A stretch of 5,046 nucleotides of DNA, taken from Actinomycetota bacterium. GTDB taxonomy: Bacteria > Actinomycetota > Actinomycetes > Nanopelagicales > Nanopelagicaceae. The notes beneath the pieces were generated by a model that worked only from the letters and a program-made list of their open reading frames with translations, was not told where the DNA came from and did no database searches. The DNA is taken from positions 1 to 5,046 of the forward strand of contig CANCUC010000138.1 in assembly GCA_947381255.1 (NCBI GenBank), read 5' to 3'. Position numbers and translations under genes: made by a program. Positions 1 to 4,803 of this stretch are shown here, in pieces; the stretch's first letter is position 1; each line of letters begins with the position of its first letter.

Positions 1-1147
1 CGATAACTACAACTACAACTAGACCAGTTGCGACAATTCCGAATGCAACTTGTGGTGTGTACTTGAAACCGAGTCCAAGGCCAAGTGCGAGTCCAACAAC
101 GAGTTGGACCATGAGTGCATTCTTAGGAGATTTGTGCTTTGGATCTAAAGCAGCCATCCACTTTGGAAAAGCTCCGGCACGACCAAAGGCGAAAGCTGTG
201 CGAGTAAATACATTTGCGCCGGCATTCGCGTTAGCGATTGTTGAGTTAACGATTGCAAGCAAGATTAATACATACATCAAGCTTGAGATTCCACGAGCGA
301 GGTGATCCCATGGAGCTCCATTGTTGTCAGCCGCGAATCCAGCGAACTTGTCAGGACCGAAGGCAACCGTTGCTGCGTAAGTTGTAAAGATGTAAACCGC
401 GGCGATAGAGAAGGTTGCAATCATGATTGCTTTTGGAACATTCTTGCGAGGGTCCTTCGACTCTTCAGCGAGCGGAGCTGCCGCCTCAAAACCTGAGAAG
501 GCGAGAAGAGTGAAGACCGAGCCTGCAATAACTCCGGACCAACCATGGAAGCCCTTTGCATTTGCGTGAGCGGTTGTGAATACAGAGAGAGTGTTGTGAT
601 GTCCGGCTTTGAATACGAGGAAGATTCCTAGTAGAACAAATACCGTGATCTCGAAGAAACCAAGCCAGGTTCCAACTTTGGCAGAAGTTCCGATACCGCG
701 ATAGACGAGGTAGGAAACCAGAAGAGTTCCGAGGGTCATGAATACCCACCATGAAGAGAGTGGGAATCCCTTTGCATTGGAGTTCCACTCGCCCGCGACG
801 GTGTAACCAAGTTGAAGCATTACAAGTGGAACGATAAGAATTTCCACTGCGGCGTAAGCCCATCCCACGAGATAACCAACCCAAGGGCGAAGTCCGATCG
901 CGGAGTATGTGGCGACTGATCCAGCTGCAGGGATGTGCTTAGCGAGCTGGCCAATGCTGGAAGCTGTAAAGAGAATTCCAATAAAGGCGAAAAGAACTGC
1001 GAGTGGAAGCGCCCCACCAGCTAGCGGGGAACCAAATGGAATCGAAGCTGCAATTGCGGCACCGGGTGCCATTGAGCAGATTGATTGGAATACGACTTCG
1101 CGTAATCCAATTGCGTTGCTCGCGAGTTTGATGTCGGGATTGCTCAT
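1..1147 (-). CDS. APC-superfamily amino acid/amine permease, C-terminus cut by window edge
   Basis: Reading down from the ATG at 1147-1145, the frame stays open for 382 codons to the left edge, so the N-terminal part of a membrane transporter (family usually about 450-500 residues) is present. Hydrophobic helices alternate with short loops throughout. Family signatures seen: the TM1 break 'SMAPGAAIAAS' near residues 25-35, 'SGFEAAAPLAEESKDPRK' at 218-235 followed by NVPKAI (the loop after TM6), and 'NANAGANVFTRTAFAFGRAG' at 306-325 followed by AFPKW. These are characteristic of APC amino acid/polyamine/organocation carriers, which usually import substrates by proton symport. The start is supported by an AAGGAG Shine-Dalgarno four bases upstream. 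It lies 114 bases downstream of an amidase gene on the same strand, which suggests an amide, amine or amino acid substrate; the exact substrate cannot be read from sequence. The extreme left end has repeated GTT/GTA codons giving a run of five valines in a membrane helix. Confidence 0.93.
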   Translation of the reverse strand, partial: MSNPDIKLASNAIGLREVVFQSICSMAPGAAIAASIPFGSPLAGGALPLAVLFAFIGILFTASSIGQLAKHIPAAGSVATYSAIGLRPWVGYLVGWAYAAVEILIVPLVMLQLGYTVAGEWNSNAKGFPLSSWWVFMTLGTLLVSYLVYRGIGTSAKVGTWLGFFEITVFVLLGIFLVFKAGHHNTLSVFTTAHANAKGFHGWSGVIAGSVFTLLAFSGFEAAAPLAEESKDPRKNVPKAIMIATFSIAAVYIFTTYAATVAFGPDKFAGFAADNNGAPWDHLARGISSLMYVLILLAIVNSTIANANAGANVFTRTAFAFGRAGAFPKWMAALDPKHKSPKNALMVQLVVGLALGLGLGFKYTPQVAFGIVATGLVVVVVI

Positions 1148-1151
1148 TACT

Positions 1152-1157
1152 CTCCTT
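1152..1157 (-). promoter_or_regulatory. Shine-Dalgarno of the permease gene
   Basis: On the minus strand this reads AAGGAG, four bases (AGTA) before the permease ATG. It is one of only two clear Shine-Dalgarno sites in the window (the other precedes yceI). It fixes the start and fits translation from a longer upstream transcript rather than a leaderless one. Confidence 0.75.
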
Positions 1158-1161
1158 CACT

Positions 1162-1192
1162 CAGTTCCAGCACTGCGCTGAAGTGGGAACTG
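1162..1192 (-). repeat. Inverted repeat/hairpin just upstream of the permease ribosome binding site
   Basis: CAGTTCC at 1162-1168 pairs with GGAACTG at 1186-1192. Inside it, CACT (1171-1174) pairs with AGTG (1182-1185), leaving a two-base AG bulge and a seven-base loop, so an RNA stem of 7+4 bp is possible. On the permease transcript it ends five bases before the AAGGAG site. No T-run follows, so it is unlikely to be a terminator. It could stabilise a processed mRNA, tune translation, or be a protein binding site; the function is inference. Confidence 0.55.
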
Positions 1193-1207
1193 TAGCCAAA
1201 CATCGCA

Positions 1208-1240
1208 GGAAATTCTCAGTAAAGTGCTTAGAGAATTTCC
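1208..1240 (-). repeat. 10-bp perfect inverted repeat between amidase and permease genes
   Basis: GGAAATTCTC (1208-1217) and GAGAATTTCC (1231-1240) are exact reverse complements separated by 13 bases. An inner TAA/TTA pairing (1220-1222 with 1228-1230) could extend the stem past a two-base bulge. It starts 21 bases after the amidase stop codon on the transcribed strand. With no downstream T-tract it is not a canonical intrinsic terminator. An attenuating or mRNA-processing hairpin, or an operator for the permease, are both possible. Confidence 0.6.
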
Positions 1241-1261
1241 CAATGACTAGTCAATAAAGTC

Positions 1262-2266
1262 CTAAAGTGAAAGGCCTTTCGCCCGCTCTTTTAAGCTCTC
1301 GTGCATGCCCTGGAATGCCGATGCGTGAGGCACCAACTCCTTGCCCGCCTTGATGACAACGCTGAAGTTTGCATCAACCACATTTGCAATCGGAGCCTTC
1401 GTAATTTGCGAAAGCAACTGATAGGAGTCCAATTGGTGTAATCCATAGAGCTCTTGGAACCAACGCACCAGTTCAACTTGTCCAATTCTCCATGAATCCT
1501 CCATGGGGCGTGATGAACCAACAGTCATGTAAAAATTATCATCTTCAATGCGAGGCCACGCAGGAGCTGCGCCTTTAATCAAATCAATAATAATGATTGC
1601 ATCCATTGCACCTTCAACAGCTGTGCCGCATGCTTCGCCTTCACCTTGGCGATAGTGACCATCGCCTATAGAGAAGAGCGCGCCTTCCACGTTAACTCCC
1701 AAATAGATTGTTGAGCCCTTGCGGACTTCTGGCGAGTCCATGTTGCCGCCAAAACGCTCCGGAACGAGAGCTGATCTCACTTCATTTCCGGCCGGCGCTA
1801 CGCCAATGGTTCCAAACATGCATTCAATCGGAAATTCAATTTTCATATCACCGTAGCGCGCTTCAAAACCAACTGTTTGGCGTTCAGTGTTAACTTCATA
1901 AACCCACGTTGTGTCAGGAAGAGGTTCCTGCAACATCGCCGTGCGATCGGTGGAGGTGAGCCCGCCAAAGAATGGGATAGTCGAGGAAATACCATATGAG
2001 CGAGCTGGTTTCATGTCGACGATATGAATGGCCAGTGCATCCCCTGGCTCGGCACCCTCGATAAAGAAAGGACCAGTCTGAGGGTTAACAAATCTCATAT
2101 CGACCTTCTCGCTGGAGAGATCATTTACGGTCTGAATAGTGTTATTGAAGGCGTCTTGAGTCCAGAGCCTCACCGCGGTTCCTGGCTTAATCGTTCGGCG
2201 AGGTGCATTTCCGCCAAAGGTATAGGCAAGTTCTTCGATGGTTGGCTTAAATTCAATGAATTCCAT
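1262..2266 (-). CDS. Acetamidase/formamidase family amidohydrolase
   Basis: A 334-residue protein of the FmdA/AmdA family, cytoplasmic enzymes that hydrolyse short aliphatic amides such as formamide or acetamide to the acid plus ammonia. Family blocks visible in order: 'NPQTGPFFIEGAEPGDALAI' at 61-80, 'PIECMFGTIGVAP' at 146-158, 'PERFGGNMD' at 169-177, and the most diagnostic 'GDGHYRQGEGEACGTAVEGA' at 201-220, which carries the conserved His204 and acidic residues. The length fits the shorter bacterial subgroup rather than the roughly 400-residue formamidases. No signal peptide is seen. The ATG start at 2266 has no Shine-Dalgarno, but a -10 box lies six bases upstream, so the mRNA is probably leaderless. 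An APC permease follows on the same strand, so the pair may import and hydrolyse an amide or amine for nitrogen. The true substrate is unknown; family members also act on other amide or cyclic compounds. Confidence 0.93.
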   Translation of the reverse strand: MEFIEFKPTIEELAYTFGGNAPRRTIKPGTAVRLWTQDAFNNTIQTVNDLSSEKVDMRFVNPQTGPFFIEGAEPGDALAIHIVDMKPARSYGISSTIPFFGGLTSTDRTAMLQEPLPDTTWVYEVNTERQTVGFEARYGDMKIEFPIECMFGTIGVAPAGNEVRSALVPERFGGNMDSPEVRKGSTIYLGVNVEGALFSIGDGHYRQGEGEACGTAVEGAMDAIIIIDLIKGAAPAWPRIEDDNFYMTVGSSRPMEDSWRIGQVELVRWFQELYGLHQLDSYQLLSQITKAPIANVVDANFSVVIKAGKELVPHASAFQGMHESLKERAKGLSL

Positions 2267-2272
2267 GCGGCG

Positions 2273-2301
2273 ATATTAGCCAGCAAACCCGCACCTGTCA
2301 G
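2273..2301 (-). promoter_or_regulatory. Promoter of the amidase gene (leaderless)
   Basis: On the minus strand a -35 CTGACA (2301-2296, five of six to TTGACA) is followed by a 17-bp spacer and a -10 TAATAT (2278-2273). The -10 ends six bases before the ATG at 2266, so transcription should begin at or within a base of the start codon, giving a leaderless mRNA. This agrees with the lack of a ribosome binding site there. Confidence 0.72.
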
Positions 2302-2360
2302 TTCTAAATGCGACATGACTGCTTTAGCAAATCGTTAGCAAGTGGCCCGATAATCTCAAG

Positions 2361-2389
2361 TTGATTTTGGTTGAAGTTTCAACTATCTT
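2361..2389 (+). promoter_or_regulatory. Promoter of the yceI gene
   Basis: TTGATT (2361-2366) and TATCTT (2384-2389) are separated by exactly 17 bp; each matches its consensus hexamer at four of six positions and the -10 keeps the TAnnnT pattern. Transcription would start near 2396, leaving an untranslated leader of about 60 bases that ends in a Shine-Dalgarno, unlike the leaderless genes nearby. The spacer is filled by a perfect palindrome. Confidence 0.6.
2370..2383. promoter_or_regulatory. Palindromic operator in the yceI promoter spacer
   Basis: GTTGAA-GT-TTCAAC is a perfect dyad with six-base arms, lying precisely between the proposed -35 and -10 so a bound dimer would block RNA polymerase. 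The GTTGA-N4-TCAAC core and following TA resemble operators of MarR-type redox/quinone-sensing repressors such as corynebacterial RosR (motif recalled from memory as TTGTTGAYRYRTCAACWA). No regulator gene of this type is in the window, so the cognate protein is unknown. Confidence 0.6.
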
Positions 2390-2444
2390 CATCCCTAGTT
2401 CATACGAACGGCTTACATTAATCACCACAGCAAGCACATCTAAC

Positions 2445-2450
2445 AAAGGA
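2445..2450 (+). promoter_or_regulatory. Shine-Dalgarno of yceI
   Basis: AAAGGA lies five bases before the ATG at 2456. It supports that start and marks this as a leadered transcript. Confidence 0.65.
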
Positions 2451-2455
2451 TAAAA

Positions 2456-3010
2456 ATGTCAGTTCTTTCAACACTTCCAGCAGGTACTTTCAACATCGAT
2501 CCAACACACAGCCGCATTGGCTTTAGCGCGCGTCACGCAATGGTGACAAAGGTCCGCGGATCATTCAATGAATATTCAGGTTCAGGAACAGTCGACAACG
2601 GAGTCGCTTCACTTCACGTTGAGATTTCAGTTGCTTCAATCGACACCCGCAATGCTGACCGCGATGGTCACCTTCAGTCTCCTGATTTCTTCGATGTTGC
2701 TTCATTTCCAAAGATCACCTTCGTTTCAACATCTGTTAAGGATGCTGGCGCAGAGAAGGTAATCGTTACTGGAGACCTCACTGTTCGCGATGTCACCAAG
2801 TCAATCGATATCGAGTTCGAGTACACAGGTACAGCAACAGATCCATATGGCAATGCTCGCTTCGGTTTCGAAGGCGCAGCAGAGATCAACCGTAAGGATT
2901 ACGGCCTAACCTGGAACGCTGCTCTTGAGACCGGTGGACTATTGGTTTCAGAGAGTGTAAAGCTTGAGTTTGAAATCTCAGCAATCGCAACAGTCCCAGC
3001 AGTCGCTTAA
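2456..3010 (+). CDS. yceI: YceI-family protein (cytoplasmic, lipocalin-like)
   Basis: A 184-residue protein covering one complete YceI domain, a lipocalin-like beta barrel that in characterised relatives binds polyisoprenoid or quinone-type lipids. Visible family blocks: 'FNIDPTHSRIGFSARHAMV' at 12-30 then KVRGSF, 'SIDTRNADRDGHLQSPDFFD' at 61-80 followed by the FPKITFVST strand, 'GDLTVRDVTK' at 106-115, and 'GFEGAAEINRKDYGLTWNAA' at 137-156. The N-terminus starts directly in the domain with no signal peptide, so this is the cytoplasmic form common in actinobacteria rather than the periplasmic E. coli type. Codon choice is rich in TTC, ATC, CGC, AAG and TCA, which may reflect good expression. 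It has its own promoter with a palindrome in the spacer and a strong terminator, so it appears monocistronic and repressor-controlled. The ligand and physiological role are not known; a redox or envelope-stress role is inferred from the operator resemblance only. Confidence 0.94.
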   Translation: MSVLSTLPAGTFNIDPTHSRIGFSARHAMVTKVRGSFNEYSGSGTVDNGVASLHVEISVASIDTRNADRDGHLQSPDFFDVASFPKITFVSTSVKDAGAEKVIVTGDLTVRDVTKSIDIEFEYTGTATDPYGNARFGFEGAAEINRKDYGLTWNAALETGGLLVSESVKLEFEISAIATVPAVA

Positions 3011-3024
3011 TTCTCTACACCATC

Positions 3025-3064
3025 ATAAGAAAGGCCTCACGGGTAACCGTGGGGCCTTTCTTAT
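3025..3064 (+). terminator. Intrinsic terminator of yceI, probably bidirectional in form
   Basis: ATAAGAAAGGCCTCACGG (3025-3042) pairs with CCGTGGGGCCTTTCTTAT (3047-3064) as an 18-bp stem with one T-G wobble and a GTAA tetraloop. The T-rich 3' arm serves as an interrupted U-tract, and the matching A-rich 5' arm makes the element nearly symmetrical. It begins 14 bases after the yceI stop codon. Confidence 0.9.
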
Positions 3065-3080
3065 TAACTGAATCCAAATC

Positions 3081-3086
3081 TAGTAT
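3081..3086 (+). promoter_or_regulatory. -10 box of the TipAS-domain gene (leaderless)
   Basis: TAGTAT ends six bases before GTG 3093, the same geometry as three other genes in this window. The position 17 bp upstream (3058-3063, TTCTTA) is a poor -35 and falls in the yceI terminator stem, so the promoter would be weak or helped by an activator. Confidence 0.45.
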
Positions 3087-3092
3087 GTGTCC

Positions 3093-3458
3093 GTGGACCA
3101 CTACGCCGACGAAGTTGAGGATCGATGGGGAGATTCAACGGCCTTTAAAGAATCCAAGGAAAGAACTTCGAAATACACTCATGCTGACTTTGCTGCAGCG
3201 AAGATTGATCAAGAGGCCGTTACCGAAGATTTTGCAATCGCTTTTGGAAACCAAGTTGGAGTCAGATCGGCGGCGGTGCAGGAGATTGTGGCGGCTCACA
3301 GAGCTGCCATATCAAAATGGTTTTACGAGTGTTCCGTAGAGATGCAGAAGAACCTGGCACTTATGTACATCAATGACGATAGGTTTAAGGCGTACTACGA
3401 GAGCAGAGCTCGAGGATTAGCCGAATATGTACATGACGCAATTTTGGCTCAGAGGTGA
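3093..3458 (+). CDS. Stand-alone TipAS antibiotic-recognition domain protein
   Basis: A small all-helical protein of about 121 residues that matches the C-terminal drug-binding domain of TipA-type MerR regulators, where it binds thiopeptide antibiotics in the cytoplasm. Recognisable blocks, numbered from GTG 3093: 'HYADEVEDRWGDSTAFKES' at 3-21, then 'AHRAAISKWFYECSVEMQ' at 68-85, and 'LALMYINDDRFKAYYESRA' near 88-106, ending 'GLAEYVHDAI'. The single cysteine is in WFYEC (residue 80); TipAS binds thiopeptides covalently through a cysteine, but I cannot confirm this is the equivalent one. There is no MerR helix-turn-helix upstream: the preceding bases hold a terminator. So this is a domain-only protein, comparable to the short TipAS product. 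An in-frame GTG at 3087 would add two residues; 3093 is preferred because a -10 box ends directly before 3087. It may sequester a small molecule or have another ligand altogether. Confidence 0.82.
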   Translation: MDHYADEVEDRWGDSTAFKESKERTSKYTHADFAAAKIDQEAVTEDFAIAFGNQVGVRSAAVQEIVAAHRAAISKWFYECSVEMQKNLALMYINDDRFKAYYESRARGLAEYVHDAILAQR

Positions 3459-3467
3459 TGAACCTTT

Positions 3468-4352
3468 TTAAGCGTTGAGCCAGTAATCTGCGATGTACTT
3501 CTCACCTTCATCGCAGAAGATGGTGACCACAGTTTCGGCGCTTAACTCTTCCTTCAGGCGCTTTGCAGCGAGCATATGAGCACCAGATGATGGGCCGATA
3601 AAGATTCCGTGGGTTCGGGCAAGTCTTCTCGTCTCCTCCACTGCATCATCAGAGTGAATATGAACGAATCCATCAATCTCACTTGCATGGCGTTCAATAA
3701 TTCCAGGGACGAAACCATCTGAAATTCCCTCAATTAAATGCTTGGCAACTTCGCTACATGCGATGGTGCAAGATTCTGATGGCTCAAGTGCGTAACTCTT
3801 GGCAGCTGGATTTGCCTCTTTAAATGCACGACCAACGCCCACCAAGGTTCCACCAGTTCCAACGCCAGATATTAAAAGATCAGGGGAGGTTGGCAAATCT
3901 CTGAGAATCTCTTTCCCCAACCACTCATAGTTTTCAATGACATTCCATTCACTATCGAATTGTTGCGGGGCATAGAACCCTGGTTGCTCTGCAATTCGAC
4001 GAACTTCCTCCAACGCTTTGTTGACGTGGAAATCTCCGAGCGTACGTACTTCAGCACCAAAGGCTCGAGAGATTGCGGTGCGTTCTTGGCTCAACCCTTC
4101 AGGCATGACAACTAGCATTTTGTAGCCCTTTACGGCCGCCACCATCGACATGGCATTGCCAGTGTTTCCGCTACTTGCTTCAACAATGGTGTCTCCCGGA
4201 TGAAGAAGGCCTTCCGCTTCTGCGCGTTCAATCATGTACTTAGCGATTCGCGCCTTCACCGAACCGGATGGATTGAGATACTCCATCTTCACGTAGATGC
4301 CTTCAATATTTATGAGTGGGGTATTTCCAATTGCGTCGAGAATTGTCTTCAC
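3468..4352 (-). CDS. Cysteine synthase family PLP-dependent enzyme (CysK/CysM type)
   Basis: A 294-residue fold-type II PLP enzyme. Relatives make L-cysteine from O-acetylserine and sulfide, or carry out related beta-replacement reactions. Signatures: 'IGNTPLI' at 8-14, 'MEYLNPSGSVKARIA' at 23-37 with the expected Schiff-base Lys33, 'EASSGNTGNAMS' at 58-69 (substrate loop), the phosphate-binding 'GVGTGGTLVGVG' at 163-174, 'EGISDGFVPG' at 208-217, and 'GPSSGA' at 253-258 with the serine normally near the pyridine nitrogen. The end reads 'TIFCDEGEKYIADYW'. Oddities: Asp after the catalytic lysine in most cysteine synthases (KDR) is Ala here (KAR), and the N-terminus is short between 'TPLI' and the lysine block. 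The start is GTG at 4352, with a -10 box six bases upstream and no Shine-Dalgarno. It may be a true cysteine synthase or a relative with another nucleophile or donor; no cysE or sulfate genes are adjacent to decide. Confidence 0.92.
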   Translation of the reverse strand: MKTILDAIGNTPLINIEGIYVKMEYLNPSGSVKARIAKYMIERAEAEGLLHPGDTIVEASSGNTGNAMSMVAAVKGYKMLVVMPEGLSQERTAISRAFGAEVRTLGDFHVNKALEEVRRIAEQPGFYAPQQFDSEWNVIENYEWLGKEILRDLPTSPDLLISGVGTGGTLVGVGRAFKEANPAAKSYALEPSESCTIACSEVAKHLIEGISDGFVPGIIERHASEIDGFVHIHSDDAVEETRRLARTHGIFIGPSSGAHMLAAKRLKEELSAETVVTIFCDEGEKYIADYWLNA

Positions 4353-4358
4353 TCAGTC

Positions 4359-4364
4359 AGGTTA
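4359..4364 (-). promoter_or_regulatory. -10 box of the cysteine synthase-family gene (leaderless)
   Basis: On the minus strand TAACCT ends six bases before the GTG start at 4352. It fits the TAnnnT leaderless pattern, but I see no good -35 at 16-18 bp. The gap to the preceding DUF1801 gene is 76 bases, so read-through from upstream is also possible. Confidence 0.45.
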
Positions 4365-4428
4365 GTCCGTACAGTCTAGAAATTGGATGAAGCAGAGATA
4401 ATAAATGTCCGTTTAGTCCCAAAAATCC

Positions 4429-4788
4429 TTAAAGATTCTTCTCTGCCAACTGAGCAAACTTAGCCTTAATGATTTTCTTTAATAGAGCTTTGGGAATTGG
4501 CTCATCAATCTCGAAATGGATCGAGCCCTTTGTCTGTTCATAGCCCGCCAACTCTTTCTCCAACCGAGGCGTTACTGAACCGCTGTAGGGAAAGAGACTG
4601 TTGTGTTTCTTATAACCATTGAAACCCAGAATTGGAACTCCCTCTATGACAAAGGTTGGGATTCCATACTTAATTATTTCTTGGGCATCGGGAAGTTCTG
4701 CGGAAATCTGCTCCCGTATTGCCTGCAAACTCTTACGCTGGGCTGGCGCAAACGCCTTGAGGTGGGCAGTCACTAGTGCCTTGGTCAT
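4429..4788 (-). CDS. DUF1801 family protein (YdhG-like)
   Basis: A 119-residue cytoplasmic protein matching the DUF1801/YdhG fold (alpha/beta, related to bacterial frataxin-like iron chaperones such as Bacillus Fra). Visible family blocks: 'LPDAQEIIKYGIPTFV' at 32-47, 'GFNGYKKHNSLFPYSG' at 55-70, and 'TKGSIHFEIDEPIPKALLKK' at 86-105. The length is typical for a single-domain member. Some relatives have been described as intracellular iron chaperones; others have no known role, so no function is asserted. The ATG at 4788 lacks a Shine-Dalgarno but has a -10 box six bases upstream. It follows the LuxR-type gene by 15 bases and precedes the cysteine synthase-family gene by 76 bases on the same strand. 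An iron-sulfur or sulfur link with that neighbour is conceivable but unsupported. Confidence 0.9.
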   Translation of the reverse strand: MTKALVTAHLKAFAPAQRKSLQAIREQISAELPDAQEIIKYGIPTFVIEGVPILGFNGYKKHNSLFPYSGSVTPRLEKELAGYEQTKGSIHFEIDEPIPKALLKKIIKAKFAQLAEKNL

Positions 4789-4794
4789 GGAAAA

Positions 4795-4800
4795 AGTGTA
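4795..4800 (-). promoter_or_regulatory. -10 box of the DUF1801 gene (leaderless)
   Basis: On the minus strand TACACT ends six bases before the ATG at 4788 and begins three bases after the stop codon of the LuxR-type gene. Any -35 would lie inside that gene's coding end; none close to consensus is seen at 16-18 bp. Confidence 0.48.
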
Positions 4801-4803
4801 GAA

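Noticed and set aside
2..22. AACTAC tandem repeat at the left edge
   Set aside because: It simply encodes consecutive valines (GTT/GTA on the minus strand) in a permease membrane helix; not evidence of an array or mobile element.
57..496. Plus-strand open frames at 57-305 and 302-496
   Set aside because: They lie antisense to the permease, whose minus-strand frame is open throughout and carries APC motifs. Their translations show no family resemblance.
486..1181. Other open frames at 486-884, 820-1017 and 939-1160 (minus) and 909-1181 (plus)
   Set aside because: Out-of-frame or antisense shadows of the permease; rich in Arg, Ser and Leu from frame-shifted reading, with no recognisable domain.
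1208..1240. Inverted repeat considered as an intrinsic terminator of the amidase
   Set aside because: The arms are AT-rich and not followed by a T-run on the minus strand, so it is kept as an unassigned hairpin.
1708..2338. Plus-strand frames at 1708-1893 and 2024-2338
   Set aside because: Antisense to the amidase. The second would run over the amidase start and promoter; no ribosome site or motif supports either.
2411..2420. TACATT at 2414-2419 as an alternative -10 for yceI
   Set aside because: No -35-like hexamer occurs at 16-18 bp upstream, whereas TTGATT-N17-TATCTT is well spaced and frames the palindrome.
3049..3339. Plus-strand 96-residue frame starting inside the yceI terminator
   Set aside because: It starts in the terminator stem and overlaps the TipAS-domain gene in another frame; the sequence is low-information and basic with no domain.
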